Notes: generated by a model from the letters alone, not told the origin. 24,717 nucleotides of DNA from CAWKAO01 sp963847665 (GCA_963847665.1 CAWKAO010000005.1:1-24717), one strand, 5' to 3'. Numbered from the stretch's first letter, positions 7,716 to 16,059 are shown. Program-made: numbers and translations.

Positions 7716-8837
7716 TTATAATAAATTATAATTCCTGGCAGTCTCATACATAGCTACAGCATTTTTGAAATTTACCTTCGGATGGATCTCTGATGTGGAG
7801 CCTATCAAGATCTTTTTTTCACCTGCATCTTTAATTGCACCGGTGACCGCTTTTTTTACATCATCTTCCGTCCCAAAAGCAAGGAGCTGTGTACAGTCTA
7901 TAGGCTGGCAGATAATAATTTCAGGAAAGATTTTTCTGAATTTTGCAACATTCATTTTACAATAGGGTTCAAATGGATCGATTGCATCCGCACCAATATC
8001 TATGAAATCATTTATTACAGGTTCTTTATAACCATCAAGAAAAGCCATTATATATTTTCCATATTTTTTAAAAGCCTTAAATATTCTTTTCTCATATTTT
8101 AATATCATGTTTTCAAAAATATCCTTTGAAAACAATAATCTGTCATCCATCCCTATTGAACCTGCTGAACAGACAATAGGCATGATATCAAGGTCTGCAT
8201 AAGAATTAAAAAAAGCAAGTTCGTATTCATAATAGGAATCAAGATATTTAAATGCCAGCTCAGGATGATCATATATAAGATAGGTCCACCAGTCGATCCC
8301 GTGCCTGAACAATGCAATAGAAAAGCCCATGGGCATTTCAGGACCCAGCATTACTGTCTTTTCACCCAGCTTTTCTGTTATTCTTTTATATTCTTCCCTT
8401 ACTTCTTCAAAATACTCGAATCTTTCGTAGAACAAATTTACATGATTATTAGCCTCACTGCAGATCTTTTTATTTTTTATACATTCTTCAAGCTGACAGA
8501 TATCTCTTTCAACTACTTTTACAACATCTTCGGTAGTCTTATAAACTGGTTTTTCAAGTATGTGTCCCGTCCACCATTCATATTTATATATAAATCCATC
8601 TTTCTCTCTTACTATTTTTTTGCCTTCATAATCGGGCACTGTAAAATGCCGAATGAGATCAAGGCATTTGTTTGCCGCTCTGCATAAGAGGTCCTCTGCG
8701 TTTTTAGGAGTGATCTTTTTTTCAGATAAATACTCTATCAGTTCAATATTGTGGAGAATATCGTATGTCGGTATCCTGTCTATTTCCCTGCCTATAAAAA
8801 GTGCTTCCAATCTTTCTCTCGCAGTCAATTGTGGCAC
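7716..8837 (-). CDS. URO-D superfamily protein (MtaA/CmuA-like), EWWT group
   Basis: Best start is GTG at 8837. AAAGGAGG lies just upstream of it, and the resulting N-terminus VPQLTARERLEALF matches the paralogs; the longer TTG start at 8864 would place this ribosome site inside the gene. The ~373-residue product has IDRIPTYDILHNIELIEYL, LDLIRHF, DGFIYKYEWWT, GIDWWTYL, DAIDPFEP, QPIDCTQLLAFG and the closing IGSTSEIHPKVNFKNAVAMYETA. It is a TIM barrel related to uroporphyrinogen decarboxylase and corrinoid methyltransferases. The zinc-type HxCG motif of MtaA is absent (MAFLDG at that place), so methyl transfer is not assured. It is downstream of the aminotransferase by about 80 bases and closely related to the copies at 18339-21798. 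Confidence 0.8.
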   Translation of the reverse strand: MPQLTARERLEALFIGREIDRIPTYDILHNIELIEYLSEKKITPKNAEDLLCRAANKCLDLIRHFTVPDYEGKKIVREKDGFIYKYEWWTGHILEKPVYKTTEDVVKVVERDICQLEECIKNKKICSEANNHVNLFYERFEYFEEVREEYKRITEKLGEKTVMLGPEMPMGFSIALFRHGIDWWTYLIYDHPELAFKYLDSYYEYELAFFNSYADLDIMPIVCSAGSIGMDDRLLFSKDIFENMILKYEKRIFKAFKKYGKYIMAFLDGYKEPVINDFIDIGADAIDPFEPYCKMNVAKFRKIFPEIIICQPIDCTQLLAFGTEDDVKKAVTGAIKDAGEKKILIGSTSEIHPKVNFKNAVAMYETARNYNLL

Positions 8838-8920
8838 CTTTTCCTCCTTTGTATATTTTGTCAAATTATTTAATCAATAAATCGAACCCAACGATCTTAT
8901 TTATTTCAAGTTATTTTATA

Positions 8921-10279
8921 TCAAGCATTGCCATAAACATCCTGGAGAGTCTTGTAATATCTTTCAAGTATTATATCAGCTTCGTCTTTAGTCGTTATAA
9001 GTGGTGGTTTTATTTTCAAGACGTTTTTGCCGCTGTTTACACCACCATCACCAAATATTATGCCGTTTTTAAAGCCTTCGGTTCTCATTTTTGAGCACCC
9101 TTCACAATCAGGTTCCTTTGAACTGGGATCTTTTACAAATTCTATACCTATATGGAAACCAAGCGCCCTGATATCTCCCATAACAGGATATTCTTTCTGG
9201 ATCTTATTCAATTCCTGCCCTAAATAATTGCCTACAACTGTTACATTTTCTAAGACTCCATCTCGTTTTATTATTTCTATCTGTTTGAGTGCAACAACCT
9301 GGGACAGCTGATTATTTCCATATGTATGAAGATCGATGCCGTTCATTTTTACACCCTCGATATCATCTGAAATAATGACAGCACTTAGAGGAAATCCTGC
9401 AGCGATACATTTGCTAACAGTTATTATATCCGGAGTAATCCCATAATATTCAGAAGCGGACCATGTGCCCATCCTTCCGAAAGCCGTCTGTATGCAATCC
9501 CATATAAGTATTATCCCATATTTATCACAAATATCTCTCACTCCCTGCAGGTATTTTTTTGAAAATATAAGCTGCCCACCTGAGCCCTGAAGTGGTTCCA
9601 TCAGCATTGCGCAGACGGGACCTGTGCTTCCATATTTTATCTGCATCTCTAACGCTTTCAGTGCATTTTCATCGACTTCGTCTTTATTATTCTGATCTGA
9701 GACCTCTGTGTATGGCCTGTAATAATAAGGTGGAGGTACACGGATAAAGTTGTATGAGTGGTGAGCAAGGTCTGCAGGTCCAAGCCATTTCTCGTAGGCA
9801 TATGTAGCCATATGGGTAGCTCCTGTCATCAAGAAGGATGTCCCATGATAAGCACCAAATAAAGCAATAAAATTATGCGCTTTTGGCTTGTTTAGAATTG
9901 CTATCTTTAACGCTGCTTCATTTGCCATGCTCCCACCTATTGTAAATAAGACCCTGTTCATCCTGTCAGGAAAAACTTCTGCGATACGCTCTGCAAGGAT
10001 ATACCGTGGAATAGTAAAAAAACCGGTGTGCATATGGTAAAGATATTGTGCCTGCTCCTGTACGATCTTTACAATTTCCGGATGCGCAAAACCGAGAGTA
10101 AGCGAATAAGACTGGGAAGTGCAGTCAATATATTCTTTTCCTTCTATATCTGATACATAAATCCCATGACCTTTTACCAGGTTTACACCAGGTGTTCCCC
10201 CACCCATCATAAGATGATTTTCATAACGAGGTATATCCTCCTTTTTAAAATCAAAGATATCCTTAATTATTTGATCCAC
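8921..10279 (-). CDS. Class III PLP-dependent aminotransferase
   Basis: A 452-residue fold-type I enzyme related to ω-aminotransferases and glutamate-1-semialdehyde aminomutase. The sequence shows TIGGSMANEAALKIA (113-127, phosphate-binding turn), FGAYHGTS (141-148), MEPLQGSGG (227-235), WDCIQTAFGRMG (260-271, PLP-contacting Asp261; usual Glu-Val replaced by Cys-Ile) and PDIITVSKCIAAGFPL with the internal-aldimine lysine Lys290. It moves an amino group between an amine or amino acid and an oxo-acid or aldehyde; an amino sugar or ω-amino acid substrate is possible. It is the first gene of a two-gene unit with the URO-D protein at 7716-8837. The start is GTG after AAAGGAGAG. Confidence 0.85.
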   Translation of the reverse strand: MDQIIKDIFDFKKEDIPRYENHLMMGGGTPGVNLVKGHGIYVSDIEGKEYIDCTSQSYSLTLGFAHPEIVKIVQEQAQYLYHMHTGFFTIPRYILAERIAEVFPDRMNRVLFTIGGSMANEAALKIAILNKPKAHNFIALFGAYHGTSFLMTGATHMATYAYEKWLGPADLAHHSYNFIRVPPPYYYRPYTEVSDQNNKDEVDENALKALEMQIKYGSTGPVCAMLMEPLQGSGGQLIFSKKYLQGVRDICDKYGIILIWDCIQTAFGRMGTWSASEYYGITPDIITVSKCIAAGFPLSAVIISDDIEGVKMNGIDLHTYGNNQLSQVVALKQIEIIKRDGVLENVTVVGNYLGQELNKIQKEYPVMGDIRALGFHIGIEFVKDPSSKEPDCEGCSKMRTEGFKNGIIFGDGGVNSGKNVLKIKPPLITTKDEADIILERYYKTLQDVYGNA

Positions 10280-10336
10280 AATTCTCTCCTTTTTCCTAAT
10301 ACTTATAATTATTTATTGAAAAATCCTCTAATTCTA

Positions 10337-10372
10337 AATATGAATTATAATGTACTATTATGAATTATAATG
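10337..10372. promoter_or_regulatory. DeoR-type operator array: four AWWATG half-sites in exact 10-bp phase
   Basis: Hexamers AATATG (10337), ATAATG (10347), ATTATG (10357) and ATAATG (10367) follow one another with 4-base gaps, so each sits on the same face of the helix. The central pair with its TACT spacer is the same 16-mer motif found at 6772-6787 and 14723-14738. The array overlaps the -10 box and start region of the aminotransferase promoter. Confidence 0.7.
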
Positions 10373-10391
10373 ATAATATAATCAAAGTCAA
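10364..10391 (-). promoter_or_regulatory. Leftward promoter for the aminotransferase-URO-D unit
   Basis: TTGACT (10391-10386) and a consensus TATAAT (10369-10364) on the minus strand are separated by 16 bases. Transcription would start near 10357, within the operator array. Confidence 0.6.
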
Positions 10392-10435
10392 ATGAAGTAA
10401 AGTTAAATCATCAAATATATTTTTCTAGGAATAAA

Positions 10436-11218
10436 TTAGACTATTTTTAATATAATATTCAAATCCCTTATTTTTTCTGCAATCTTCTTTTCTACATCAG
10501 CATCAGTGATTATTATATCAAATTTATCGAGGGGGGAAGCTTTTATATAAGCTTTATTATAAAATTTAGAACTATCGACAAGAAGTACTTTCTTCCTTGA
10601 GTTGTTGATTATGGACCTCGTAACATCAGCATCCATCTGGCTCATGGCAGCCACATATCCTCTTTCAACAGAAACAGCAATAGCACTAAGGAATGCAATA
10701 TCAACACTTATATTATTAAAAAATTGAACGGCCTGGCTGCCTGTCAGGGTATTAGATCTTATTTCGATAAGCCCTCCGCAGATGTTTACCTCTATGTCGT
10801 TTCTATTAAGGGCAATTTTCCACAGATCATAAGCCAAAGGTACTGATGCGGTGAATATTACGAGGTTTTTCTTTTCTTCAAGATAGTAGACAAGCTCAAG
10901 GCATGTTGTACCTGACTCGATAATGATAGAATCACCATCTGATATCAATTTTGAGGCTTCTTTTGCGATTTTTTCCTTTTTATCTTTATTTTTTTTTATA
11001 TCTTCAAGATAAATTGGATGATATTCTTCCTTTAATTCTTTTGCTATTGCCCCTCCATGGACTTTTTCCAAAAAACCTTCGTCCTGGAGTTGCTTTAGAT
11101 CCCTTCTTATTGTTATTTCTGAGACATTAAATAATCTCGAAAGGGCGGAAACAGATATCGATTTATTTTCTCCAATAAGGCGCCTTATTTCTATCCTTCT
11201 TTTTTCAGGTATGTCCAT
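10436..11218 (-). CDS. DeoR/GlpR-family transcriptional regulator
   Basis: A 260-residue repressor. The N-terminal winged helix-turn-helix spans about residues 5-57 with VSALSRLFNVSEITIRRDLKQL and the signature LEKVHGGA. The C-terminal DeoR sensor domain has DSIIIESGTTCLELV (residues about 95-109), a GGxxxxxxNTLTGSQAVQFF segment and LLVDSSKF. It binds a sugar phosphate in most relatives. Its start lies 3 bases after the MalG-like permease gene, with an AAAGGA site, so it is the last gene of the transporter operon. DeoR proteins commonly bind direct repeats, and the 10-bp-phased AWWATG sites before this operon and two others make it the likely master of that set (inference). Confidence 0.88.
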   Translation of the reverse strand: MDIPEKRRIEIRRLIGENKSISVSALSRLFNVSEITIRRDLKQLQDEGFLEKVHGGAIAKELKEEYHPIYLEDIKKNKDKKEKIAKEASKLISDGDSIIIESGTTCLELVYYLEEKKNLVIFTASVPLAYDLWKIALNRNDIEVNICGGLIEIRSNTLTGSQAVQFFNNISVDIAFLSAIAVSVERGYVAAMSQMDADVTRSIINNSRKKVLLVDSSKFYNKAYIKASPLDKFDIIITDADVEKKIAEKIRDLNIILKIV

Positions 11219-11221
11219 GCA

Positions 11222-12085
11222 TTATCCTTTTATTCCACCAGCTATAATACCCTTGACAAACCATCTCTGGAAGATCATAAAAACAATAAAAATAGGGCCA
11301 ACCGCAAGTACTATCGAAGCACCATAGATTTCCCATGGTATTGGATATTTTGCTCCTATGCCAATTCGTGACATGGCAAGTGGAAGTGTTTGTAGAGCAT
11401 CCACTCTTATGAAAATGAAAGCAAACAAAAACTCATTCCACATCTCGAGAAATAAAAATATAATACAAGTCGCAAGCGCAGGCCTCGCTAGAGGAAGATA
11501 AATATTTTTAAATATCTGAAAACTATTTGCTCCATCCATGAGTGCAGCTTCTGTAAACTCATAGGGAATCTGGCTAAAAAAATTTCGAAGTATAAGTGTT
11601 GCTATCGGTACACCGATAGTCGCATAAGGCAAAATTAATGCTCCGTATGTATTTAATAAATTTAATCTTAAAAGGACAAGATATAGCGGTATCAGTAATA
11701 TCTGGACAGGGATCATATAACTCAACAAAATAAAAGTATAATATACTTCTTTAGACCTGAATTTATAATGCACCATAGCGAAGGCTGCAAAAGATGCAGC
11801 TAAGATTGAAAGGATAAGACCTCCTGTTGTTACAATAATGCTGTTTAAATACATTTTAGGGTAAGATATATCCAGATGTTTTTCAGCAAATTCGATTGCT
11901 GCCGGAAAATTTTGTAGAGTGAAATGAAAGTTTTTTGGAAAAATAAACAATGTGGATTCATAAACTTCCTCAGGATTTTTAAATCCTAAAAAGAACACCC
12001 AGAGTAATGGTATGACCACGATAAAGAGGGCTACTGCTACTACTATTCTTGTAAATATTTTCTGTCCTATTGTAAGTTTAAACAT
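11222..12085 (-). CDS. ABC sugar transporter permease, CUT1 MalG-type
   Basis: A 287-residue inner-membrane protein with about six hydrophobic helices. The first is near residues 13-33 and the last ends near 277. The cytoplasmic coupling helix EAALMDGANSFQIFKNIYLPL (EAA motif) lies at about residues 180-200 and contacts the ATPase. It pairs with the permease at 12185-13090 and the binding protein at 13200-14585. No ATPase is encoded nearby, so a shared MsmK/UgpC-like subunit probably serves it. A 99-base AT-rich gap without a clear ribosome-binding site separates it from the upstream permease. Confidence 0.88.
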   Translation of the reverse strand: MFKLTIGQKIFTRIVVAVALFIVVIPLLWVFFLGFKNPEEVYESTLFIFPKNFHFTLQNFPAAIEFAEKHLDISYPKMYLNSIIVTTGGLILSILAASFAAFAMVHYKFRSKEVYYTFILLSYMIPVQILLIPLYLVLLRLNLLNTYGALILPYATIGVPIATLILRNFFSQIPYEFTEAALMDGANSFQIFKNIYLPLARPALATCIIFLFLEMWNEFLFAFIFIRVDALQTLPLAMSRIGIGAKYPIPWEIYGASIVLAVGPIFIVFMIFQRWFVKGIIAGGIKG

Positions 12086-12184
12086 GTTATTTTAAAAATA
12101 ATTGATTTATATTTAAGTTTCCTTTTTTCTTATTAATAGTTTGCATTTTATAATCATTATTAGTGATAGATATTTATTTTTTTA

Positions 12185-13090
12185 TTATTTTTCCGCATTT
12201 GTGAAGAATTTAATTCTAATTAAAGCAAATATCAAAACGATAATGGCAAGGGTCACTGCAATTGTAGAGGCATAACCCATATTACTTGGACCATTGGACT
12301 GAAATGACTGATAATACATATAGGTGGTAAGCACTTCTGATGCATGGACTGGTCCTCCCCTTGTCATTGCCCATATGATATCATATACTCTAAACCCGCC
12401 AATAAAATTTAATACTGCTGAAAGGAAAATAATCGGCTTCATCAAAGGTAAAACTATTCTAAAGATCGCACGCTGGAGGCTCGCACCATCTATAAAGGCT
12501 GCTTCAAGCAACGAATGGTCCAGTGATTGAAGACCAGCATAAAAAATAACCAGATTATACCCCACCCATTGCCAGACAGTTACAAAAGAGACGATCCAGA
12601 TTGTCAGATTTTTATTTGTCAGCCAGGGTATTGCCAGTGAGTCTAACCCTATCAGTTTTAGCAGAACATTTAATGGCCCTGTCAGTTCAAAAAACTTTCT
12701 GAATACTAATCCTATTACTATCGCTGAAACTACTCCAGGAAAAAATATAAGAGATCTTATGAGATTTCCGTATTTAAAATTTCCGAAATATATTATTAAT
12801 GCAAGAAAAAGTGCTATTGCATTTTGAATAAAGACAACAGTGACGACAAGAAATACAGTATTTCGCAAACTTAGCCAGTAAAGAGGATCTTTTGCAAGTT
12901 TTATGTAATTTGAAAAACCTGTAAAATTTGCAAAAATATCAAGGCTGTAACCTCTCCAGTCAAAAAAGCTCAAAATGAGTGAGAATATTATCGGGTACAA
13001 CAGGAAGATCAAAAACAGGATAATCGATGGTGAAAGCCAGAAGTAAGGCTCAGCTTTTCGAAGTGTTAAAGGATTGTTTCTTAATCTCAT
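12185..13090 (-). CDS. ABC sugar transporter permease, CUT1 MalF-type
   Basis: A 301-residue inner-membrane protein. It starts with a short cytoplasmic N-terminus, then PYFWLSPSIILFLIFLLYPI (first membrane helix), and has about six helices in total. The EAA loop EAAFIDGASLQRAIFRIVLPL precedes the fifth helix, and the TRGGPVHASEVLTTYMY segment is typical of MalF/UgpA relatives. It lies between the binding protein gene and the MalG-type permease. It is separated from the former by a strong stem-loop, which may set the ratio of binding protein to permease. No good Shine-Dalgarno is visible before the ATG. Confidence 0.88.
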   Translation of the reverse strand: MRLRNNPLTLRKAEPYFWLSPSIILFLIFLLYPIIFSLILSFFDWRGYSLDIFANFTGFSNYIKLAKDPLYWLSLRNTVFLVVTVVFIQNAIALFLALIIYFGNFKYGNLIRSLIFFPGVVSAIVIGLVFRKFFELTGPLNVLLKLIGLDSLAIPWLTNKNLTIWIVSFVTVWQWVGYNLVIFYAGLQSLDHSLLEAAFIDGASLQRAIFRIVLPLMKPIIFLSAVLNFIGGFRVYDIIWAMTRGGPVHASEVLTTYMYYQSFQSNGPSNMGYASTIAVTLAIIVLIFALIRIKFFTNAEK

Positions 13091-13127
13091 ATATTAGTTA
13101 TTCAAGTCAAAATTTAACTATTTCTAT

Positions 13128-13163
13128 ATCCAGACAGGATTTTCATTTCAATCCTGTCTGGAT
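13128..13163 (-). other. Intercistronic stem-loop between binding-protein and permease genes
   Basis: ATCCAGACAGGATT (13128-13141) and its exact complement AATCCTGTCTGGAT (13150-13163) form a perfect 14-bp stem around the 8-base loop 13142-13149. No run of U follows on either strand, so it is not a standard intrinsic terminator. Its place between a highly needed secreted lipoprotein gene and the membrane subunits fits an mRNA-stabilising or attenuating hairpin, as known between malE and malF. Confidence 0.75.
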
Positions 13164-13199
13164 CTATAAAAATATTGTCGGACGAGAGCCGTATTATAA

Positions 13200-14585
13200 T
13201 TACTGTGAAGCCCAGTATGCCTTAGTTGCTTCATCTACTTTTGCCATGCCCTCTTCTGGTGTCAGGTCCCCTGTAAATATCAGCGCAAGATTATCAAGCA
13301 GTGCTTGTTCAATATCAGGAGTATAACAGATCCACGGACCTATATTACTTTCCTCATACATATTTACCATTTCTGCGTATATAGGATATTGTGCTATTTC
13401 TTCCCAGTTATCTGGAAATTTACCTGCGGGATGGATAAGGTATTTGATAAATACTGCTGATACTTCTGGAGTTGCAAGGAATTTCATATACTTTAATATT
13501 TCTTCCTGCTTTGGATTATCTTTTTCCATTGAAAGAACCTGTGCGGCATCTGCTGCCCATACGTTTTCAAGGGCACCAGGAGCAATCGGCGGTTTAAAGA
13601 ATGCAAATACATTTTCTATTGCTTCCGGTTTTTCCAAAAGAATTCCTGTTGACCATGGTCCCTCATACCAGCTTCCCCAGCATTCCTGGTTCAATAAAAG
13701 AGCATAGCTGTCTACCTGTGGATCAAGTGCCTGTGCATCTTCCCTTACCATATCATATGTATCCCTTACTGCTTGAGCTGCAAGTATAAATGGTTCCTCA
13801 GTCCAGGAGATCTTTCCATTTTCAGCCTGATACACATAGTCAAAATCTTTTGATACAGAGTAAACCCAGCTATAGAAGGTCTCTCTTAAAAGATACGGTC
13901 CTGCAAAACCTGCAGTCAGATACCAGTACGGTTGCCCGTCGGCTTTCCAGCTCTTGCATAGATCCGCAAGTTCTCTGTAGCTCTTTAAGCTTTTTATTTC
14001 TTCTTCCGAACTGCCCATACTTTCAAGTACATTCCTGTATCCAAAAGTAGCTATATAGAAGATATCGTATGGTACTGCTATTGTCTTACCATCAGCGGAA
14101 AGGGTTCCACCCATACCATATGTCTTGCCAAGATTTGCTTTCCATTCAGAGTCCGCATTTATTGCATCATCCCATTCAAACAATATTCCAGTCTTTTCAA
14201 CTTCACGTGTCTGGGTGCCCTGGTAAAGCCCAAACAGGTCAGGAAGTGTATCGCTCTGGATGGCAGTCTTTATGACTTCTGCATATTCTGTAAGGTTAAC
14301 ACCTGTCCTGTCTATAGTCACGTTCGGATTCTGCTCGTGATACATTGCATTTATTTCTTCCAGTGCAGGATCAAATGCAGATCCTGACTGCCAGTCCATC
14401 ACTGTGATGACTATTGGCTCCCCTTCCATAGCAGTAGTATCACCTACTTCAGTCTCTACAGCTGTTTCGCCTTCTTGAGTTTCTGCTGTAGTCATCTCGG
14501 TTGTTCCTGTCTTGCAGCTTATTCCCGTAAAAATAATACCTACTGAGAATACTATAGCAAGCAAGACTATAAGTATTTTTTTCAT
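13200..14585 (-). CDS. ABC transporter sugar-binding lipoprotein (CUT1)
   Basis: A 461-residue extracytoplasmic solute-binding protein. Residues 1-23 are a lipoprotein signal peptide ending in TGIS before the lipidated Cys24. A Thr/Glu/Ala-rich linker (about 25-55) then tethers it to the membrane. The mature part begins with PIVITVMDWQSGSAFDPAL and contains SDTLPDLFGLYQG, typical of SBP family 1, and a C-terminal LTPEEGMAKVDEA helix. It captures a sugar or oligosaccharide and delivers it to the permeases at 12185-13090 and 11222-12085. A strong GGAGG site precedes the ATG. It heads the operon transcribed from the promoter at 14751-14777. Confidence 0.9.
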   Translation of the reverse strand: MKKILIVLLAIVFSVGIIFTGISCKTGTTEMTTAETQEGETAVETEVGDTTAMEGEPIVITVMDWQSGSAFDPALEEINAMYHEQNPNVTIDRTGVNLTEYAEVIKTAIQSDTLPDLFGLYQGTQTREVEKTGILFEWDDAINADSEWKANLGKTYGMGGTLSADGKTIAVPYDIFYIATFGYRNVLESMGSSEEEIKSLKSYRELADLCKSWKADGQPYWYLTAGFAGPYLLRETFYSWVYSVSKDFDYVYQAENGKISWTEEPFILAAQAVRDTYDMVREDAQALDPQVDSYALLLNQECWGSWYEGPWSTGILLEKPEAIENVFAFFKPPIAPGALENVWAADAAQVLSMEKDNPKQEEILKYMKFLATPEVSAVFIKYLIHPAGKFPDNWEEIAQYPIYAEMVNMYEESNIGPWICYTPDIEQALLDNLALIFTGDLTPEEGMAKVDEATKAYWASQ

Positions 14586-14722
14586 CTCTTTCCTCCATTT
14601 CGATTTTTAAAAATAGAAATTCCTTACAGGTCCACCACCTCCTTGATTAGTTAAAATATTTGTTTTGAATTCCTTATTTTATAATGATTACTTAAAAAAG
14701 ATAGTCATAAATCGATTGTATT

Positions 14723-14738
14723 ATTATGTACTATAATG
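14723..14738. promoter_or_regulatory. DeoR-type operator of the transporter operon
   Basis: ATTATGTACTATAATG fits AWWATGTACTAWWATG, the same 16-mer as at 6772 and 10347. It begins about 12 bases downstream of the -10 box of the promoter at 14751-14777, so it would overlap the first transcribed bases of the operon that includes the deoR gene, giving autoregulation. Confidence 0.65.
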
Positions 14739-14750
14739 TATTTTTTTGAT

Positions 14751-14777
14751 ATTATACCAAAAATAATTTGTTGTCAA
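14751..14777 (-). promoter_or_regulatory. Leftward promoter of the ABC transporter-DeoR operon
   Basis: Minus strand: consensus TTGACA (14777-14772), then a 15-base spacer ending in TGG, then consensus TATAAT (14756-14751). The TGG-TATAAT arrangement is an extended -10, which can offset the short spacer. The expected start is near 14744. Confidence 0.7.
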
Positions 14778-14830
14778 TTTTAGAAAAGTAGTAGTTTATT
14801 AAATAAAATTTGTAAAAGTATTTTATAAAG

Positions 14831-14840
14831 TAAACGTTTA
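14831..14840. promoter_or_regulatory. LacI-type operator TAAACGTTTA
   Basis: This perfect 10-bp palindrome is the same core as the sites at 4971-4984 and 22236-22245. It lies upstream of both the leftward transporter promoter and the plus-strand gene at 15019; a TATAAA precedes it on the plus strand. Which gene it serves is not clear. Confidence 0.5.
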
Positions 14841-15003
14841 ATTAAATTCTACCAAGTATTTTTCTTATGTCAATACAGAATAAAAGCGAAAAAGAAATTG
14901 CATACTTTTTAAAAACAAGTAACTATCTTTTTTTAATCTGGTATTATCAGTTATTGCTTGGAGGATTTCAGACATCATTTCAGAGTTAGTAAAAGATAAA
15001 TAC

Positions 15004-15019
15004 TAAAATGATCATTTTA
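15004..15019. promoter_or_regulatory. Perfect 16-bp palindrome at the start codon of the 15019 gene
   Basis: TAAAATGATCATTTTA is its own reverse complement and ends on the first base of the ATG. It contains two AAAATG half-sites in inverted order. The left one is preceded by TACT, as in the DeoR-type sites, with a degenerate GATAAA at the next half-site position. It may be an operator. No Shine-Dalgarno is visible, so the message may be leaderless. Confidence 0.5.
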
Positions 15020-16059
15020 TGAATTCTAAAGATAATAAAAAAACTTTTATTTTTGATACTCAAATCACAACACATGCCATCCACCTTACTCATTCTAATG
15101 CAATAAATGTTTTAAACGATGCAAAATTATTCTTAGAAATGCAAAAATACGTCTTTGAATTCTACAATCTTGATAAGATCTGTACAGTATATGATGTCTA
15201 CAACATTGAGTCAGCGGTAATTGGGCAAAAAATAAAATACTTCAGGAACGATCTGCCTTCTGTTGACACAGGGAATCCATTTATAAAAGATAAGTCTGAT
15301 ATCTATAAAATTAAAATTAAGAAAAAGGAATATTTTAAAAATCCAAGGAGCAAGTTTGTCCTTGATATGATAGATATTTATAAGGAAGAATTTGGAATTC
15401 AATTTAAGCCAAGATTTTGTGCGCCCTTTTCACTTGCAGCAAATATGCTGGGCTACGAGAGACTTATAACAGATATATATGAAGACCGAAGGTTTGTTGA
15501 GGAGCTTCTTAAAATCATCAATACTGAGGTCCTTGCACCTTGGATCACCTTACAGAAAGTAAAGACAGATAATATAGATATAATAGCATCTGGTGCAGAT
15601 GCATGGGTATCCATTCCAAATGTAAATCTTGAAATAATTGAAGATCTTATAATCCCCTCTTATTTTGAGCTTCAAGAAATGGTCGGCAGCATCTATCTTT
15701 CAATGCTTGGGGGTGCAAGATTTTTAAAACAACCTGAAAAATACCTTGAACTTCAGAAAATCGTTAACCCTTTTCTTGTAAAAGGATTTGACCCTGATGT
15801 AGATTTTCTCGGTCCAGAATTTTTTATAGACTTCGCCCGAAAAAATAGGATGGACCTTCTTTTAGGGATGGATGCAGGTTTTATTCAGAATGAAAACCTT
15901 GAAAAGATTTCTAAGCGTATAGGGAAATATATTACAGCTGGAAATACTATAGAAGAAAGTTTTACTTTATATTTTAATGACATACCGTCAAATGTATCTC
16001 CTGATAAGATGTGCCAGATATTTGATTTTGTAAGAAATTTAAGAGAAACCTTATCTTAA
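15019..16059 (+). CDS. Diverged URO-D superfamily protein
   Basis: A 346-residue TIM barrel of the uroporphyrinogen decarboxylase-like superfamily. It is recognised by CAPFSLAANMLGYERLITDI (about 134-153) followed by RFVEELLKIINTEVLAPW, and by the ASGADAWVSIPNVNLEIIEDLIIPSYFELQ segment that leads to the C-terminal half. It lacks the EWWT and IDCxxLL motifs of the paralogs at 7716 and 18339-21798, and lacks an HxCG zinc motif. It is therefore a separate branch with unknown activity; methyl transfer is possible but not shown. The in-frame TAA at 15004-15006 limits the start to the ATG at 15019. Its 3' end overlaps the convergent pseudogene at 16051 by 9 bases. Confidence 0.65.
   Translation: MNSKDNKKTFIFDTQITTHAIHLTHSNAINVLNDAKLFLEMQKYVFEFYNLDKICTVYDVYNIESAVIGQKIKYFRNDLPSVDTGNPFIKDKSDIYKIKIKKKEYFKNPRSKFVLDMIDIYKEEFGIQFKPRFCAPFSLAANMLGYERLITDIYEDRRFVEELLKIINTEVLAPWITLQKVKTDNIDIIASGADAWVSIPNVNLEIIEDLIIPSYFELQEMVGSIYLSMLGGARFLKQPEKYLELQKIVNPFLVKGFDPDVDFLGPEFFIDFARKNRMDLLLGMDAGFIQNENLEKISKRIGKYITAGNTIEESFTLYFNDIPSNVSPDKMCQIFDFVRNLRETLS

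Larger units (their letters stand above)
14586..15018. other. Divergent intergenic region between transporter operon and plus-strand URO-D gene
   Basis: This 433-base AT-rich stretch has no gene that I can support. It holds the transporter leader (14586 to about 14744), a DeoR-type operator, a sigma-70-type promoter, a LacI-type palindrome and a palindrome at the start codon of the plus-strand gene, each listed separately. A GGAGG-like sequence at 14960-14964 is too far from the start at 15019 to serve it. Confidence 0.7.

Noticed and set aside
8838..8864. TTG start of the URO-D gene at 8864
   Set aside because: A consensus AAAGGAGG lies inside this extension, directly before a GTG at 8837, and paralogs begin at the equivalent of the GTG.
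13128..13163. Intrinsic terminator reading of the strong hairpin
   Set aside because: No run of T follows the stem in either direction, and the permease genes downstream appear to belong to the same operon.
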